Notes: generated by a model not told the origin, from the letters alone. Numbered from the stretch's first letter, positions 8,219 to 17,341 are shown. The stretch is DNA of 64,000 nucleotides from CADEER01 sp965216585 (GCA_965216585.1 CBDCGC010000002.1:248001-312000); one strand, 5' to 3'. Translations and numbers: made by a program.

Positions 8219-8614
8219 ATGACCGACACCATGAAGCGATGCCCCTACTGTGCCGAGGAGATCCGCGCCGAAGCGACGCGCTGTCGATATTGTCGCAGCC
8301 GATTGGTTTCCATCGATCCGGCGCGCTGGCATCGCAGCCACGCCGACACCCGCATGGGCGGTGTGTGTGCGGCGCTGGCCAATGCGTTTGCGGTTCCCGT
8401 CGGCGCCGTGCGCGCCGCCTTCGTCGTCCTGGCGATTCTGCCGATGCATTTGAGCGTCCTGCTCTATCCGGCGCTGTGGGCGGTGATTCCGCGCCGGCCC
8501 GGCGGTGAGTCGATGCTCGAGCACGGTTTGCGCTGCGGCCTGGCGGCGGCCAACCGAATGAGCGGACGGCGCCGCGATGAAGTTGGGCCGCCGAGCGCGA
8601 CCAGTACCTACTAA
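8219..8614 (+). CDS. Zinc-ribbon/PspC-domain membrane protein (paralogue 1)
   Basis: 131 aa. An N-terminal zinc ribbon with two CxxC pairs (C8-PY-C11 and C22-RY-C25) is followed by a PspC domain (about 40-90). The latter has the typical RMGGVCAALANAFAVPV segment and a hydrophobic helix ending in LYPALWAVIPRRP. PspC proteins sit in the inner membrane and take part in envelope-stress signalling. The start at 8219 has GGGAGGAAAG just upstream. It is first of four co-directional genes with an ECF sigma factor, a membrane protein and a second zinc-ribbon/PspC protein. Confidence 0.8.
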   Translation: MTDTMKRCPYCAEEIRAEATRCRYCRSRLVSIDPARWHRSHADTRMGGVCAALANAFAVPVGAVRAAFVVLAILPMHLSVLLYPALWAVIPRRPGGESMLEHGLRCGLAAANRMSGRRRDEVGPPSATSTY

Positions 8615-8649
8615 AGGCCTCGGTCGGGAAGTGCTAGCATGTTGCCTGC

Positions 8650-9162
8650 ATGGCCAACGATGAGGAGCTGGCGCTCGAGCTCGCGGCGGGGGAGGACTCG
8701 GCGCTGGCGGAGCTCTTGCGTCGCTACGATCGGTCGCTCGCGCATTTCATCCACCGCCACACCGGTGGCCGCGATGTCGAGGACATCTTCCAGGAAACCT
8801 GGCTGCGGGTCGTGCGCAATGCCCGCACCTTCGACGCGACGAGGAAATTCTCGACCTGGTTGTTCCAGATCGCCCTCAACCTCTGTCGCGACTGGCATCG
8901 CCGGCCGCCGCCGGAGGCGCACGACGGCGGCGAGGCGAGGGCTGGCGGTGCCGGCTTCGACCGTGTCGATGCTGGGATCGATGCCGCGCGTCTCCTCGAG
9001 CAGCTTCCCCTGGAGCAGCGCGAAGTGGTGATTCTGCGCTACTACCACGATCTCCGCGAATCCGACGTCGCGGCGATTTTGGATCTGCCCAAGGGTACGG
9101 TGAAGAGTCGCATGCACAACGCTCTGAAAAAGTTGGCTGCGCTGGCGCGAGGTACGTCATGA
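8650..9162 (+). CDS. ECF-type RNA polymerase sigma factor
   Basis: 170 aa, the usual ECF length. The sigma-2 region is at about 22-90 (DVEDIFQETWLRVVRNA, FSTWLFQIALNLCRDWHR) and the sigma-4 region at about 112-165 (LEQREVVILRYYHDLRESDVAAILDLPKGTVKSRMHNALKKL). The stop overlaps the start of the next gene by four bases (ATGA), the usual layout for a sigma factor with its membrane partner. Transcribed with the preceding PspC gene. Confidence 0.92.
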   Translation: MANDEELALELAAGEDSALAELLRRYDRSLAHFIHRHTGGRDVEDIFQETWLRVVRNARTFDATRKFSTWLFQIALNLCRDWHRRPPPEAHDGGEARAGGAGFDRVDAGIDAARLLEQLPLEQREVVILRYYHDLRESDVAAILDLPKGTVKSRMHNALKKLAALARGTS

Positions 9163-9605
9163 GCGATGCGGAGCGACGTGTGCGCTTGCGGCAAATGATG
9201 GCCGAAGCCGATTGCGATACGGCGGATGCCGCCGAGCGTCTCGCGACGGCGCTGCAGTGGCCGGTCTCGGCGGATGTGTCATCCCTGTCGTGCGCGGTCT
9301 TGACGGCAGCGCGTAGCGAGTTGGCGGCGCAGGCGAGGAGAGCTTTGCGCCGCCAGGTTGCCGCCCTGCTCGGCTTGGCGATCGTTTCGATGCCGCTGAG
9401 CCTGGCCTTCGGTGGCTACATGATCCAGCGCGTCTACGATGTTGCCAGCGCCATCTTGCCGGCCGGCGTGGCTCTCTATCTGGTGGGAACGTATGCGATG
9501 ATCGCCCTTGCGCTCTTCGGCGCGACCTACGCGGCGATCCCCATTCTCGTTGGTCAGGCACGCGATCGGTTTGCCTATGCACACGCCGGGGAGGTTTCCC
9601 GATGA
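9159..9605 (+). CDS. Two-TM membrane protein, candidate anti-sigma or regulatory partner
   Basis: 148 aa. The cytoplasmic N-terminal 65 residues are charged and contain C19 and C47. Two hydrophobic helices follow (about 66-90 and 98-125). It has no HxxxCxxC ZAS motif and no family was recognised. Translational coupling by ATGA overlap to the ECF factor upstream and to the PspC protein downstream suggests a role in controlling that sigma factor (inference). Confidence 0.6.
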   Translation: MSDAERRVRLRQMMAEADCDTADAAERLATALQWPVSADVSSLSCAVLTAARSELAAQARRALRRQVAALLGLAIVSMPLSLAFGGYMIQRVYDVASAILPAGVALYLVGTYAMIALALFGATYAAIPILVGQARDRFAYAHAGEVSR

Positions 9606-9973
9606 AGAAGTGCCCCTACTGTGTCGAAGAGATTCAGGACGCTGCCATCAAGTGCCGCTATTGCGGCAGTATGCTGAAACGCGGCGCTTTGGCGGTGGAG
9701 TGGTTCCGCGTCCGCCGCGGCCGGCGCGTCGCCGGCGTCTGTGCCGGTCTCGGCGAGCACTTCGGGGTGTCGGCGACTGCCCTGCGTCTGGCTTTCGTGA
9801 TTCTGACCCTCTTCGGATTGTGGGGTGCGATCATCTATGCCGTGCTGTGGATCGTCATGCCGCTGTCGCCGCTTTCGCATCGGCAACCGGCGGCGCTGCC
9901 GGAAGACGGCGGAGCCGAACGCGTCGTCGTTGCCAGCGATCGCGACGCCGAAGTCGTGCGGCGCGACTCGTGA
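9602..9973 (+). CDS. Zinc-ribbon/PspC-domain membrane protein (paralogue 2)
   Basis: 123 aa. MKKCPYCVEEIQDAAIKCRYCGS gives a zinc ribbon with C4, C7, C18 and C21, nearly the same as the first gene of the operon. A PspC domain (about 36-90: RVAGVCAGLGEHFGVS and a helix ending LWIVMPLSPL) and a polar tail follow. It overlaps the preceding gene by four bases. Two paralogues bracket the sigma factor and its membrane partner. The stop is 17 bp from that of a convergent small gene. Confidence 0.8.
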   Translation: MKKCPYCVEEIQDAAIKCRYCGSMLKRGALAVEWFRVRRGRRVAGVCAGLGEHFGVSATALRLAFVILTLFGLWGAIIYAVLWIVMPLSPLSHRQPAALPEDGGAERVVVASDRDAEVVRRDS

Positions 9974-9990
9974 TGTCCGGCTTGGCGCAG

Positions 9991-10245
9991 TCAGCGGTTG
10001 CCGCTGCTGCGGATGAGCAGCATGGCGGAGAAACCGATGATCAATCCGGCGATGAGCTCGGGAGCGCTGGCAAAAAGCGCCTCGGCTAGCGGCTCGGTCT
10101 GGAAGCCGGAATCCAGCAGGGTGACGATGATAGCGCCGGCCAGCACGGCGGTGGTCAACTCGACGTTCCACCCCGTAATCCATCGCAGTGCCAAGCCGAC
10201 ACAAACCCCGGCCACCCAAAGATCAACGAACGATCGGATGTCCAT
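9991..10245 (-). CDS. Small hydrophobic membrane protein, unknown
   Basis: 84 aa from ATG 10245, which is preceded on the minus strand by a close AGGAG. Three hydrophobic stretches (about 8-23, 32-46 and 64-79) with short polar links suggest an inner-membrane protein. No family recognised. The 137 bp upstream, up to the stop of the response regulator, shows no other gene. Confidence 0.55.
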   Translation of the reverse strand: MDIRSFVDLWVAGVCVGLALRWITGWNVELTTAVLAGAIIVTLLDSGFQTEPLAEALFASAPELIAGLIIGFSAMLLIRSSGNR

Positions 10246-10382
10246 TCTCCTGCGTATGCAAGCAAACGTGCGGCCAGCGCTGGTGCCGGTGACTCGATGG
10301 TTGCGAGTTGCGCAGGGCGCAAAGAACCTGCGGCGATCTATGCCGATCGATTGACGCTGCGCCGATTCGTTGACTCGGTTTG

Positions 10383-11852
10383 CTAAGCTTTGATTTCCAG
10401 CAGATGGATTTTCTTCTGCAGTGCGCGCACGGAAATCCCCAGCTTTGCTGCGCTGTGGGTACGGTTGCCGTTGTTGCGCAATAGCTCCTGGGTGATCAAG
10501 CGGCGTTCTACCTCGCGCAGGCGGCCGCGCAACGGCCCGCATTCCGGAGCCGGTTCCGCCATCTCGGTGTCGCCCACCACCTCGGCCGACAACAGATCGG
10601 TGTCGATCGACTCGCCGGTATTGGCAAGGGCTACGGCGCGTTCGATCTCGTTTTCGAGCTCGCGAACGTTGCCGGGAAATCGATAGGCGCAGAGTGACTC
10701 GACGGCGGCTGGCGTGAGGCCGGTCAGATCCTTGTTGGCGCGCGACGTGTACTTGTCGAGAAAGTGCTTGGCCAGCAAGATGACGTCGCCATCGCGCTCG
10801 CGTAGCGCCGGTAGTTGCACGCGCAGCACGTCGAGGCGGTAGTAGAGATCGCGACGGAAGCGACCGGCTTCCACCTCCTCGCGCAGGTTCTTGTGGGTAG
10901 CGCTGATGATGCGGACATCGACCTGTACCGGCTCGTTGCTGCCGACGCGGCGGATTTCTCCCTCTTCGAGAACGCGCAGCAGCTTGACCTGCATGGTCAG
11001 TGGCATGTCGCCGATCTCGTCGAGGAAGAGAGTGCCGCCGTCGGCTTCCTCGAAGAGGCCGCGATGGTCTTTGACGGCGCCGGTGAACGAGCCGCGACTG
11101 TGGCCGAAGAGCTCGCTCTCGAGCAGCGGTTCGGGGACCGAACCGCAATTCTGCGCGACGAACTTTCGATCGCGCCGCGCTCCGTTGTAGTGAATCGCGC
11201 GGGCGATGATTTCCTTGCCGGTTCCGGTTTCTCCGTTGATGAGAACCGTCGCATCCGAATCGATGGCTTTTTCGACGATCTTGAGAGTGGCCTTCATCGC
11301 CGGACTGACGCCGATGATGTTGTCGAGGTGGAAGCCACCGGTGACGGCGCGCTTGAGGCTGATGTTCTCGCGGCGCAGCTCGCCGTTGGCGATGCGCAGC
11401 TCTTCGACGAGTTGAGTGTTGTGCTCGAGCAGTTGCGCATTGCGGCGGCGCAGCTTGTAGGTCTCCATCGCCGAACGAACGATCATGCTGAGATCTCGGT
11501 TGTCCCACGGCTTGGCGATGTACTGGTACACCTTGCCGGTGTTGATCGCCTCCGACAGCGTGTCGATGTCGGCATAGGCGGTGAGGATGATGCGCACGAC
11601 GTCGGGGTGTGTCGTCATCACCCGACCGAGGAGCTCGGTGCCGCTCATTTCCGGCATGCGTTGATCGGCGACGATGACGCCGATGTGTTCCTTCTCCAGC
11701 ACTTCGAGTGCGCGCTCGCCGTCGGTAGCCGTGAAGACGGGAATCTCGCGGGTGAAGAGTTGTTTCAGGAGGGTCAGCGTATTCGGCTCGTCGTCGACGA
11801 TGAGGACGGCCGGCGGTGGCGTCGGTTCACGCGTTGCTGTCGAGTTGCTCAT
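10383..11852 (-). CDS. NtrC-family response regulator (REC - sigma54 AAA+ - Fis HTH)
   Basis: 489 aa. A receiver domain (about 15-130) with the phosphorylation site D63 in VADQRMPEMSG. A sigma54-interaction AAA+ domain (about 175-405) with Walker A GETGTGKE, GSFTGA (variant of GAFTGA, Ser in position 2), Walker B GGTLFLDEIGDM and the R-finger region. A C-terminal Fis-type HTH (NNGNRTHSAAKLGISVRALQKK) completes it. It should activate sigma54 promoters when phosphorylated. The ATG at 11852 lies 26 bases inside the 3' end of the kinase gene, so the two are translationally coupled and very probably a cognate pair. No sigma54 promoter target was identified in the window. Confidence 0.9.
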   Translation of the reverse strand: MSNSTATREPTPPPAVLIVDDEPNTLTLLKQLFTREIPVFTATDGERALEVLEKEHIGVIVADQRMPEMSGTELLGRVMTTHPDVVRIILTAYADIDTLSEAINTGKVYQYIAKPWDNRDLSMIVRSAMETYKLRRRNAQLLEHNTQLVEELRIANGELRRENISLKRAVTGGFHLDNIIGVSPAMKATLKIVEKAIDSDATVLINGETGTGKEIIARAIHYNGARRDRKFVAQNCGSVPEPLLESELFGHSRGSFTGAVKDHRGLFEEADGGTLFLDEIGDMPLTMQVKLLRVLEEGEIRRVGSNEPVQVDVRIISATHKNLREEVEAGRFRRDLYYRLDVLRVQLPALRERDGDVILLAKHFLDKYTSRANKDLTGLTPAAVESLCAYRFPGNVRELENEIERAVALANTGESIDTDLLSAEVVGDTEMAEPAPECGPLRGRLREVERRLITQELLRNNGNRTHSAAKLGISVRALQKKIHLLEIKA

Positions 11853-14800
11853 GAGGAGCTCCGTTGGTTGGTAGTGAGACGGTGAAGGTCGTGCCATCGC
11901 CGGGCGCAGAGGCGACGCTGATCTCGCCGCCATGGGAGCGAACCAGAGAGCGGACGATGCTGAGTCCGAGTCCGGTGCCGCGACCGACCTCCTTGGTGGT
12001 GAAGAAAGGGTCGAAGATCTTGTCGCGGGTGTCGGCCGACATTCCGGGTCCCGTGTCGGCCACCGAGACGATGACCTGATCGCCGCCGTTGCTGGTGCGC
12101 ACGGCGATCGTGCCTTTGTCAGGGATCGCCTGCACGGCGTTGGCCAGGAGGTTGAGGAAGACTTGCGACATCTGTCCGGCGTTGCAGAGGACGAGTGGAA
12201 TCTCGCCGAACTCCCGCTCGATGGTGATGCGTCCGTGCAGCTCGCCTTGGAGCAGGCGCAGCGATTGCTCGATGCTCTCGTGCAAGTCGGTCGGCTCGCG
12301 GCCGTCGGTGGCTGGCCGCGAGAAGGAGCGCAGATCCTGCACGATGCGGGCGGCGCGCTGTGCCCCGTCGCGACAAATGGCGGCGTTTTCGAGCAGCGTC
12401 GCAAAGCGTTCGTCCGAATCTACCTCGCCGCGTAGCTGGCCCATGGCAGAGTCCGCTGCTGCCGCCGCCAGGTGGCGATCGAGGAGGTCGCGCAGGTCGG
12501 CGATCGATCTCGAAATCAGATCGATCGAGGAGTGGATGAACGAGACCGGATTGTTGATCTCGTGGGCGACGCCGGCGACCAGCGTGCCGAGGGCGGCCAT
12601 CTTGTCGGCGTGCGCGAGCTGCGCCTGGGCGTCGCGCAGCTCGTCGTAGGCGGTGGCCAGCTCATCGTGCGAGCGTCGCACCTGGCGCTCCATCGCACGC
12701 ATGCGCAAGAGAGCGGCGATGCGCGCTTTCAGCTCGTCGGGGTGAAATGGCTTGGTCAGGTATTCGTCGGCTCCGGCAGCAAAGCCGCTGAGCTTCGAGT
12801 CGAGCGATGCCCGCGCCGTCAGCAGGATGAGCGGGATGTGTCGCAGCGCCGCATCGCCCTTGAGAGTCTCGCAGAGGGCGATGCCATCCGGGCCGGGCAT
12901 CATGACGTCGCTGACGATCAGATCGATGGATTGCCGGCCGAGAATCTCCATGGCGCTGGCCGAGTCGCTAGCTTGGCAGAGCCGGTAGGAGCCGGCGAGT
13001 ACGTCACAGACGAAGCCCAGCATCTCGGGATTGTCGTCGACCACCAGCACGGTCTCGGCATTGCCGTCGTCGCCGCTGGTGCGGCCGGTCGCCAGTGGCG
13101 CCATCTCCGGTACCGGATGCGCCGAGGCAGCGAGGGCCTGAAGGTGCTGGCCGGCGGCCGCCGGGATGCCAGCGGCCGAAGCGGAGGCGCCGTCGCTCGC
13201 TGCGCTTGGTATGGTGACGCGAAAGATCGTGCCGCCGCCCAGCTTGCTCTTGACCGACACGCCGCCGCCCTGTGCCTCGATGAGCTCGCGTACCAGCGCC
13301 AGGCCGATGCCACTGCCGGCAAAGCTCGAGCGGCCGGCGCTGCTTCCCTGATGGTAGCGCTCGAAAATCGTCGGCAGCTCGGCGGCGGGAATCCCCGGAC
13401 CGGTGTCGGAGACGTCGATGTCGACGGTATCGCCGGTGGCGCTGGCGGTGACGGAGACACGCCCGGCGCTGGTGAACTTGAGCGCGTTGGCGAGCAGGTT
13501 GCCGACGATCTTGTTCATCATGGCGCGATCGCAGAGGGCGCATATCTCGGGGTCCACGTGCAGGGTGAGCTCGACCTTGCGCTGTTCCGCCAACCAGCGG
13601 AATGGTTCGATCGTCGCCTCGAGCAGCGGCCGCAACGCCTCGCGCTGCAGGGTGGGTTTCATCTGCCCGGAGTCGATGCGCGAGATGTCGAGCAGCGTAT
13701 CGGTGAGTACCAAGAGGGTCGCCGCATTGGAGCGCGCCATCTCGATGCGCCGCTTGGTCTGCGCCGGCAACTTGGCGTCCTCCTGGCTCACTTCCTCGAG
13801 CGGGCCGAGCACCAGGGTGAGCGGCGTGCGCAGCTCGTGGCTGGCGTCGGCGAAGAACTGGGTCTTGACGCGGTCGAGCTCGCGCAGTTTTTCGTTCGAC
13901 GCCCGCAATTCGGCCTGTGTCTGCTCCAGTTCGCGGGTGCGCTCTTCGACCCGGGTCTCGAGCGAGGCGAGAAGCTCGGTGACGCGATCGTAGGAAGCGG
14001 CGTTGCGCAGCGCCATCGCCGTTTGGTTGGCCATCGTGCGCAAGAGCTCGATGTCGCGCGGACCGTAGGAGGCGCCGGAGCTCTTGGGACCGAGGTGGAG
14101 AAACCCCTCGAGGCGCTTCTCGAAGAGCAGGGGCAGGACCAGCGCCGTAGGCGGTAGCGCTGCACGCGTCGACGCGTCCAGGCTGTCACCGTGTAGGATG
14201 CGCCCCTGAGTCAGTGCAGATCCGGTCCGCCGGTCGAGCTCGATCACCACCTCGCCGGGTTCGCCGGCGCCATCGCCGATGACCTTGAAGCCGTCGTCGG
14301 TGGCTCGGTAGATGGCACTGTTGGTCGGTGCCATCGTGCGCTGGGAAACGCTGCCGACGTAGCTGGCGATGCGATCGGCCGTCAGCGTTTGATTCAAGGC
14401 CTGGCTGAGCTCGCGTGTCGTTTCCGCGTAGTCGAAATGTGTGCGGAAAAAGAGGCGGTCGACGCTGCGTTGCAGGCGGTCGCGCAGGGGATGGAACGCG
14501 GCCAGCACGGCGAGCGAGAAGAGCAGGGCGAACCAGGGGGATGACGTGAGCTGCAGGTTGTGAAAGCCGTGCGAGAAGAGGCCGAGGAGGGCTGCGTAGA
14601 GAGCGAAGACGACGGTGCTGAGGACGACGTAGGTGGCGGCGCGCCTGAGGAACACGTCGATCTCGAAGAGGTCGCGCTGGATGATTGCGTAGGCGAGGGT
14701 CGCCGGGAAAATCCACCAGCCGGCGGTGACGATGTTGAGCGGTAGCTCGGCGCCGACGAGGTGCGACACACCGAGAAGAAGAAAGGGCAGGGCAAAGGCG

Positions 14801-15687
14801 GTCAGCATCCCGAGCAAGACGATCTTCAGTTTCTCGCGTTCGATCGGCGCTAGATCGCGTTGCTCGCGCCAGGCCGTGTAGACGGACAAAGCGACGACCG
14901 CTGCGACCCAGACGACGCCGGCGCGGTAGGCGTAGGTCCAGGCCAACGGTGCGAGGTCGTAGAGAAAGACGTTGAGCGCTGCCAGAACCGCACTCGAGGC
15001 GAGGACGAAGAGAAGTCGTCGCCGATGCCTCGCCAGCGGCTTCTCGCTGGGGAAACAGAGTGTCAGGTAGAAGAGCGAGGCCGGTACGAAACCTTCGGCG
15101 ATGGCGAGCAGAGAGCGGAAGTGAAACGAAGCGAAGTCGGCCAGGCCGAGAATCAGACTGCTCCCCCAGCTCAGGGAAAAGAGCAGCAGCGCCCATGCCG
15201 ATTTCGCATCGGGTCGCAGGAAGGCGACGAAAAAGCCGATCGCCAGAAGGGCCAGCCCGTTGACCAGGTAGTTGGCGAAGAGGCCGAACCAATCGGCGAC
15301 CGAAAAGGTGATCACCGGGATCGCGCGCTCGGTCGTTTCGCCGCCGTTGGCAAACGTGTAGCGCAGCGGCGTCCCCTCGCCGGCGCTGCCGGCGAGGGCG
15401 CGCGCCTCGCCGGTGCTGGCGATCGGCTTGTCGTCGACCGCGACGAGCTGCCACCAATAGGGAATGTTGGCTGCGCGGCCCGACCAGGTGGGGAGATCGA
15501 TCGGCGCGACGATGCGGTTGCGCCCCATCAAGAAGCCGTTGAAAGGCTCACCTACCCAGTCGAGGCTGGCGCGCACACAGATGACCGTGACGATCCCGAG
15601 TACGAACAAAAGTGCGCACAGAGCGAGTCGGAAACGCTGTTCGGAGCTGAAACGCCCATGAAGCTCATTGTGTTTCGACTCTTGCAT
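11827..15687 (-). CDS. Giant hybrid sensor kinase with two histidine-kinase cores
   Basis: 1286 aa from ATG 15687. One TM helix near residues 20-40 and a periplasmic, PDZ-like stretch come first, then about seven further TM helices (150-370) and a GAF-like domain (about 435-575). A coiled coil follows, then the first HisKA (H in SHELRTP, about 616) and HATPase (N-box near 729, DTGPGIP, GSGIGLAL). A receiver domain follows (VLVVDDNPEM about 880, phospho-Asp in DLIVSDVMMPGPDG about 929, Lys in YLTKPF about 977). Last are a second HisKA (H in AHEINNP about 1039) and HATPase (DTGPGMS, GTGLGLS). Two complete kinase cores around one receiver is uncommon. It overlaps the downstream NtrC-type regulator and is divergent from lnt with 16 bp between starts. 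Confidence 0.88.
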   Translation of the reverse strand: MQESKHNELHGRFSSEQRFRLALCALLFVLGIVTVICVRASLDWVGEPFNGFLMGRNRIVAPIDLPTWSGRAANIPYWWQLVAVDDKPIASTGEARALAGSAGEGTPLRYTFANGGETTERAIPVITFSVADWFGLFANYLVNGLALLAIGFFVAFLRPDAKSAWALLLFSLSWGSSLILGLADFASFHFRSLLAIAEGFVPASLFYLTLCFPSEKPLARHRRRLLFVLASSAVLAALNVFLYDLAPLAWTYAYRAGVVWVAAVVALSVYTAWREQRDLAPIEREKLKIVLLGMLTAFALPFLLLGVSHLVGAELPLNIVTAGWWIFPATLAYAIIQRDLFEIDVFLRRAATYVVLSTVVFALYAALLGLFSHGFHNLQLTSSPWFALLFSLAVLAAFHPLRDRLQRSVDRLFFRTHFDYAETTRELSQALNQTLTADRIASYVGSVSQRTMAPTNSAIYRATDDGFKVIGDGAGEPGEVVIELDRRTGSALTQGRILHGDSLDASTRAALPPTALVLPLLFEKRLEGFLHLGPKSSGASYGPRDIELLRTMANQTAMALRNAASYDRVTELLASLETRVEERTRELEQTQAELRASNEKLRELDRVKTQFFADASHELRTPLTLVLGPLEEVSQEDAKLPAQTKRRIEMARSNAATLLVLTDTLLDISRIDSGQMKPTLQREALRPLLEATIEPFRWLAEQRKVELTLHVDPEICALCDRAMMNKIVGNLLANALKFTSAGRVSVTASATGDTVDIDVSDTGPGIPAAELPTIFERYHQGSSAGRSSFAGSGIGLALVRELIEAQGGGVSVKSKLGGGTIFRVTIPSAASDGASASAAGIPAAAGQHLQALAASAHPVPEMAPLATGRTSGDDGNAETVLVVDDNPEMLGFVCDVLAGSYRLCQASDSASAMEILGRQSIDLIVSDVMMPGPDGIALCETLKGDAALRHIPLILLTARASLDSKLSGFAAGADEYLTKPFHPDELKARIAALLRMRAMERQVRRSHDELATAYDELRDAQAQLAHADKMAALGTLVAGVAHEINNPVSFIHSSIDLISRSIADLRDLLDRHLAAAAADSAMGQLRGEVDSDERFATLLENAAICRDGAQRAARIVQDLRSFSRPATDGREPTDLHESIEQSLRLLQGELHGRITIEREFGEIPLVLCNAGQMSQVFLNLLANAVQAIPDKGTIAVRTSNGGDQVIVSVADTGPGMSADTRDKIFDPFFTTKEVGRGTGLGLSIVRSLVRSHGGEISVASAPGDGTTFTVSLPTNGAPHEQLDSNA

Positions 15688-15703
15688 CGCGGATTCTAAT
15701 CCA

Positions 15704-17212
15704 ATGAACGCAAAATCTAGACCAAGGAGGGTGATTCTGTCGATTGTATCGGCGGCTGCCCTGGTTGCATGCCATCCACCGTGGTCGATCGGGGTCCTCG
15801 CACCAATCGCCCTGGTTCCCCTACTGGTGGCGCTGCGCGGGCTTGCCGGCGGCCGCCGTATCGCCCTGGGCTGGCTGTGCGGATCGCTGTGGTCGTTCGC
15901 CATGGTCGGCGGCGCCTGGCTTTGGCGTGCCGCCGCCAGTTCCCTCGATGCCGATTGGCTGATCTCCGGTCTGGTGGCGCTGGGCGCATCTCAGCTCTAC
16001 GGCGCGTTGCACGTGGCTCTCTTCGCTTTTCTGATCGGTCGCCAACGAGAGCGCGGCATGCGGGCGGCGCTGCGCGTCGCCGCTGCCTGGGTGGCCAGCG
16101 AGGCGCTGCGCTCGGCTACCTTCGGAGGCATTCCGTGGGGTTTGCTCGGGCACGCACTGTGGCAGCTCGACGCCTTCGTCCAACTCGCCTCACTCGCCGG
16201 TGTGGCGGCGGTTTCCTTTTGGCTGGCGCTGGTCAATGCGCTGGTCGCCGGTGCCGTCTCGGCGCCGCGCCAAACACGAGACCTCGTGCCCAACCTGGCG
16301 CGGGCGCTGGCGGTGGTGGTCGCGGTCGGCGGCTATGGCTTCTGGCGGCTGGGCCAGGCGAGCGCCGGCAGCCCAGTGGCTGTGCAGGTCGTGTACAGCG
16401 ACTGGCACCGGCTGGGCGCCCAGGACGGCGCGTTGCTAGTCGAGCGGCTGGAGCGCGAGACCAGGGCGAATGCCGGCGCCGAGGTGTTCACTCTGTGGCC
16501 GGAGGCGTCGCTGCGCACCGACCCGACCGAGCGACCAGAGCTTGCCAACCGACTCTATCGACTGGCACGCGAGCTCGACCGCGACCTGCTCTTTGGCGGC
16601 TTGCGCCAACAGGCCGGGGCGCGCTTCAACTCGGTCTACCATCTGGCGCCGAGGCGCGCCGACTTCGTCAGCAGCTATGACAAACGCCGCCTGGTGCCGC
16701 TGGCGGAGGGGCGCTGGTCGGGTTTGCCAGCCGGTGCCATCGACTTCGAGGCCGGTGCCGAGGCAACCTTTACGGTCGGCCGGGGTGGCTTGAAAGTGGG
16801 CGTCCTTCTTTGTTTCGAAGCGCTCTTTCCGGATCTGGCGGTGCGCCAGAAGGTCGACCTGCTGGTCAATCCGAGCAACGACGTCCGCCTCGGCATCGGC
16901 GCTGAGCAGCAGGCGGCGATGGCGGTGTTTCGCGCCGTCGAGACCGGAACCTCAGTGGTGCGGGTGTCGAACCGCGGGCCGTCGATGTTGATCGATCCGC
17001 ACGGGCGCATCCTGGCGACGGCCCGTGGCTGGGGTAGTGAGGTGTGGGAGGTTCCGCCACCACTGCCGGCGACGGTCTTTCAACGCATCGCCGGTATCTG
17101 GGTGCGTTTTCTTCCGATTCGCGCGGCCGGCGATGGCCTGCTGTCATGGGCGTGCCTGATCTGGGTGACGTTCCGTTTGTCGTCGCTGCTGCGAAGCAAG
17201 GTGCGCGCATGA
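15704..17212 (+). CDS. lnt: Apolipoprotein N-acyltransferase
   Basis: 502 aa. Transfers the third acyl chain to the N-terminal Cys of lipoproteins at the inner membrane. N-terminal TM helices (1-220) are followed by a carbon-nitrogen-hydrolase domain. The catalytic triad is visible: Glu in TLWPEASLRTD, Lys in YDKRRLVPLAEG and Cys in GVLLCFEALFPDL. A final TM helix near the C-terminus (GLLSWACLIWVTF) fits the family. Start chosen at 15704; an in-frame ATG at 15668 would overlap the divergent kinase start. Consistent with the lipobox proteins elsewhere in the window. Confidence 0.92.
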   Translation: MNAKSRPRRVILSIVSAAALVACHPPWSIGVLAPIALVPLLVALRGLAGGRRIALGWLCGSLWSFAMVGGAWLWRAAASSLDADWLISGLVALGASQLYGALHVALFAFLIGRQRERGMRAALRVAAAWVASEALRSATFGGIPWGLLGHALWQLDAFVQLASLAGVAAVSFWLALVNALVAGAVSAPRQTRDLVPNLARALAVVVAVGGYGFWRLGQASAGSPVAVQVVYSDWHRLGAQDGALLVERLERETRANAGAEVFTLWPEASLRTDPTERPELANRLYRLARELDRDLLFGGLRQQAGARFNSVYHLAPRRADFVSSYDKRRLVPLAEGRWSGLPAGAIDFEAGAEATFTVGRGGLKVGVLLCFEALFPDLAVRQKVDLLVNPSNDVRLGIGAEQQAAMAVFRAVETGTSVVRVSNRGPSMLIDPHGRILATARGWGSEVWEVPPPLPATVFQRIAGIWVRFLPIRAAGDGLLSWACLIWVTFRLSSLLRSKVRA

Positions 17213-17341
17213 TGCGAACCGGGGTTCGTGGCAATCGGTGGAAACGAAGGACTCCCGGGTGGTGTGAATCCTCTGGTCATGCCGATATTGTCGAGGCATG
17301 CACATTGCTTGGCTTTGGTGTGGGGTAGTGGGCTGAATCTC

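Noticed and set aside
9991..11508. Long minus-strand frame continuing from the small membrane gene into the regulator
   Set aside because: Its N-terminal part is out of frame with the NtrC-type regulator and Arg/Gln-rich; only the last 84 codons after the AGGAG-preceded ATG are credible.
12472..14157. A 561-codon plus-strand frame inside the kinase gene
   Set aside because: Antisense to both kinase cores; composition is that of a GC-rich shadow.
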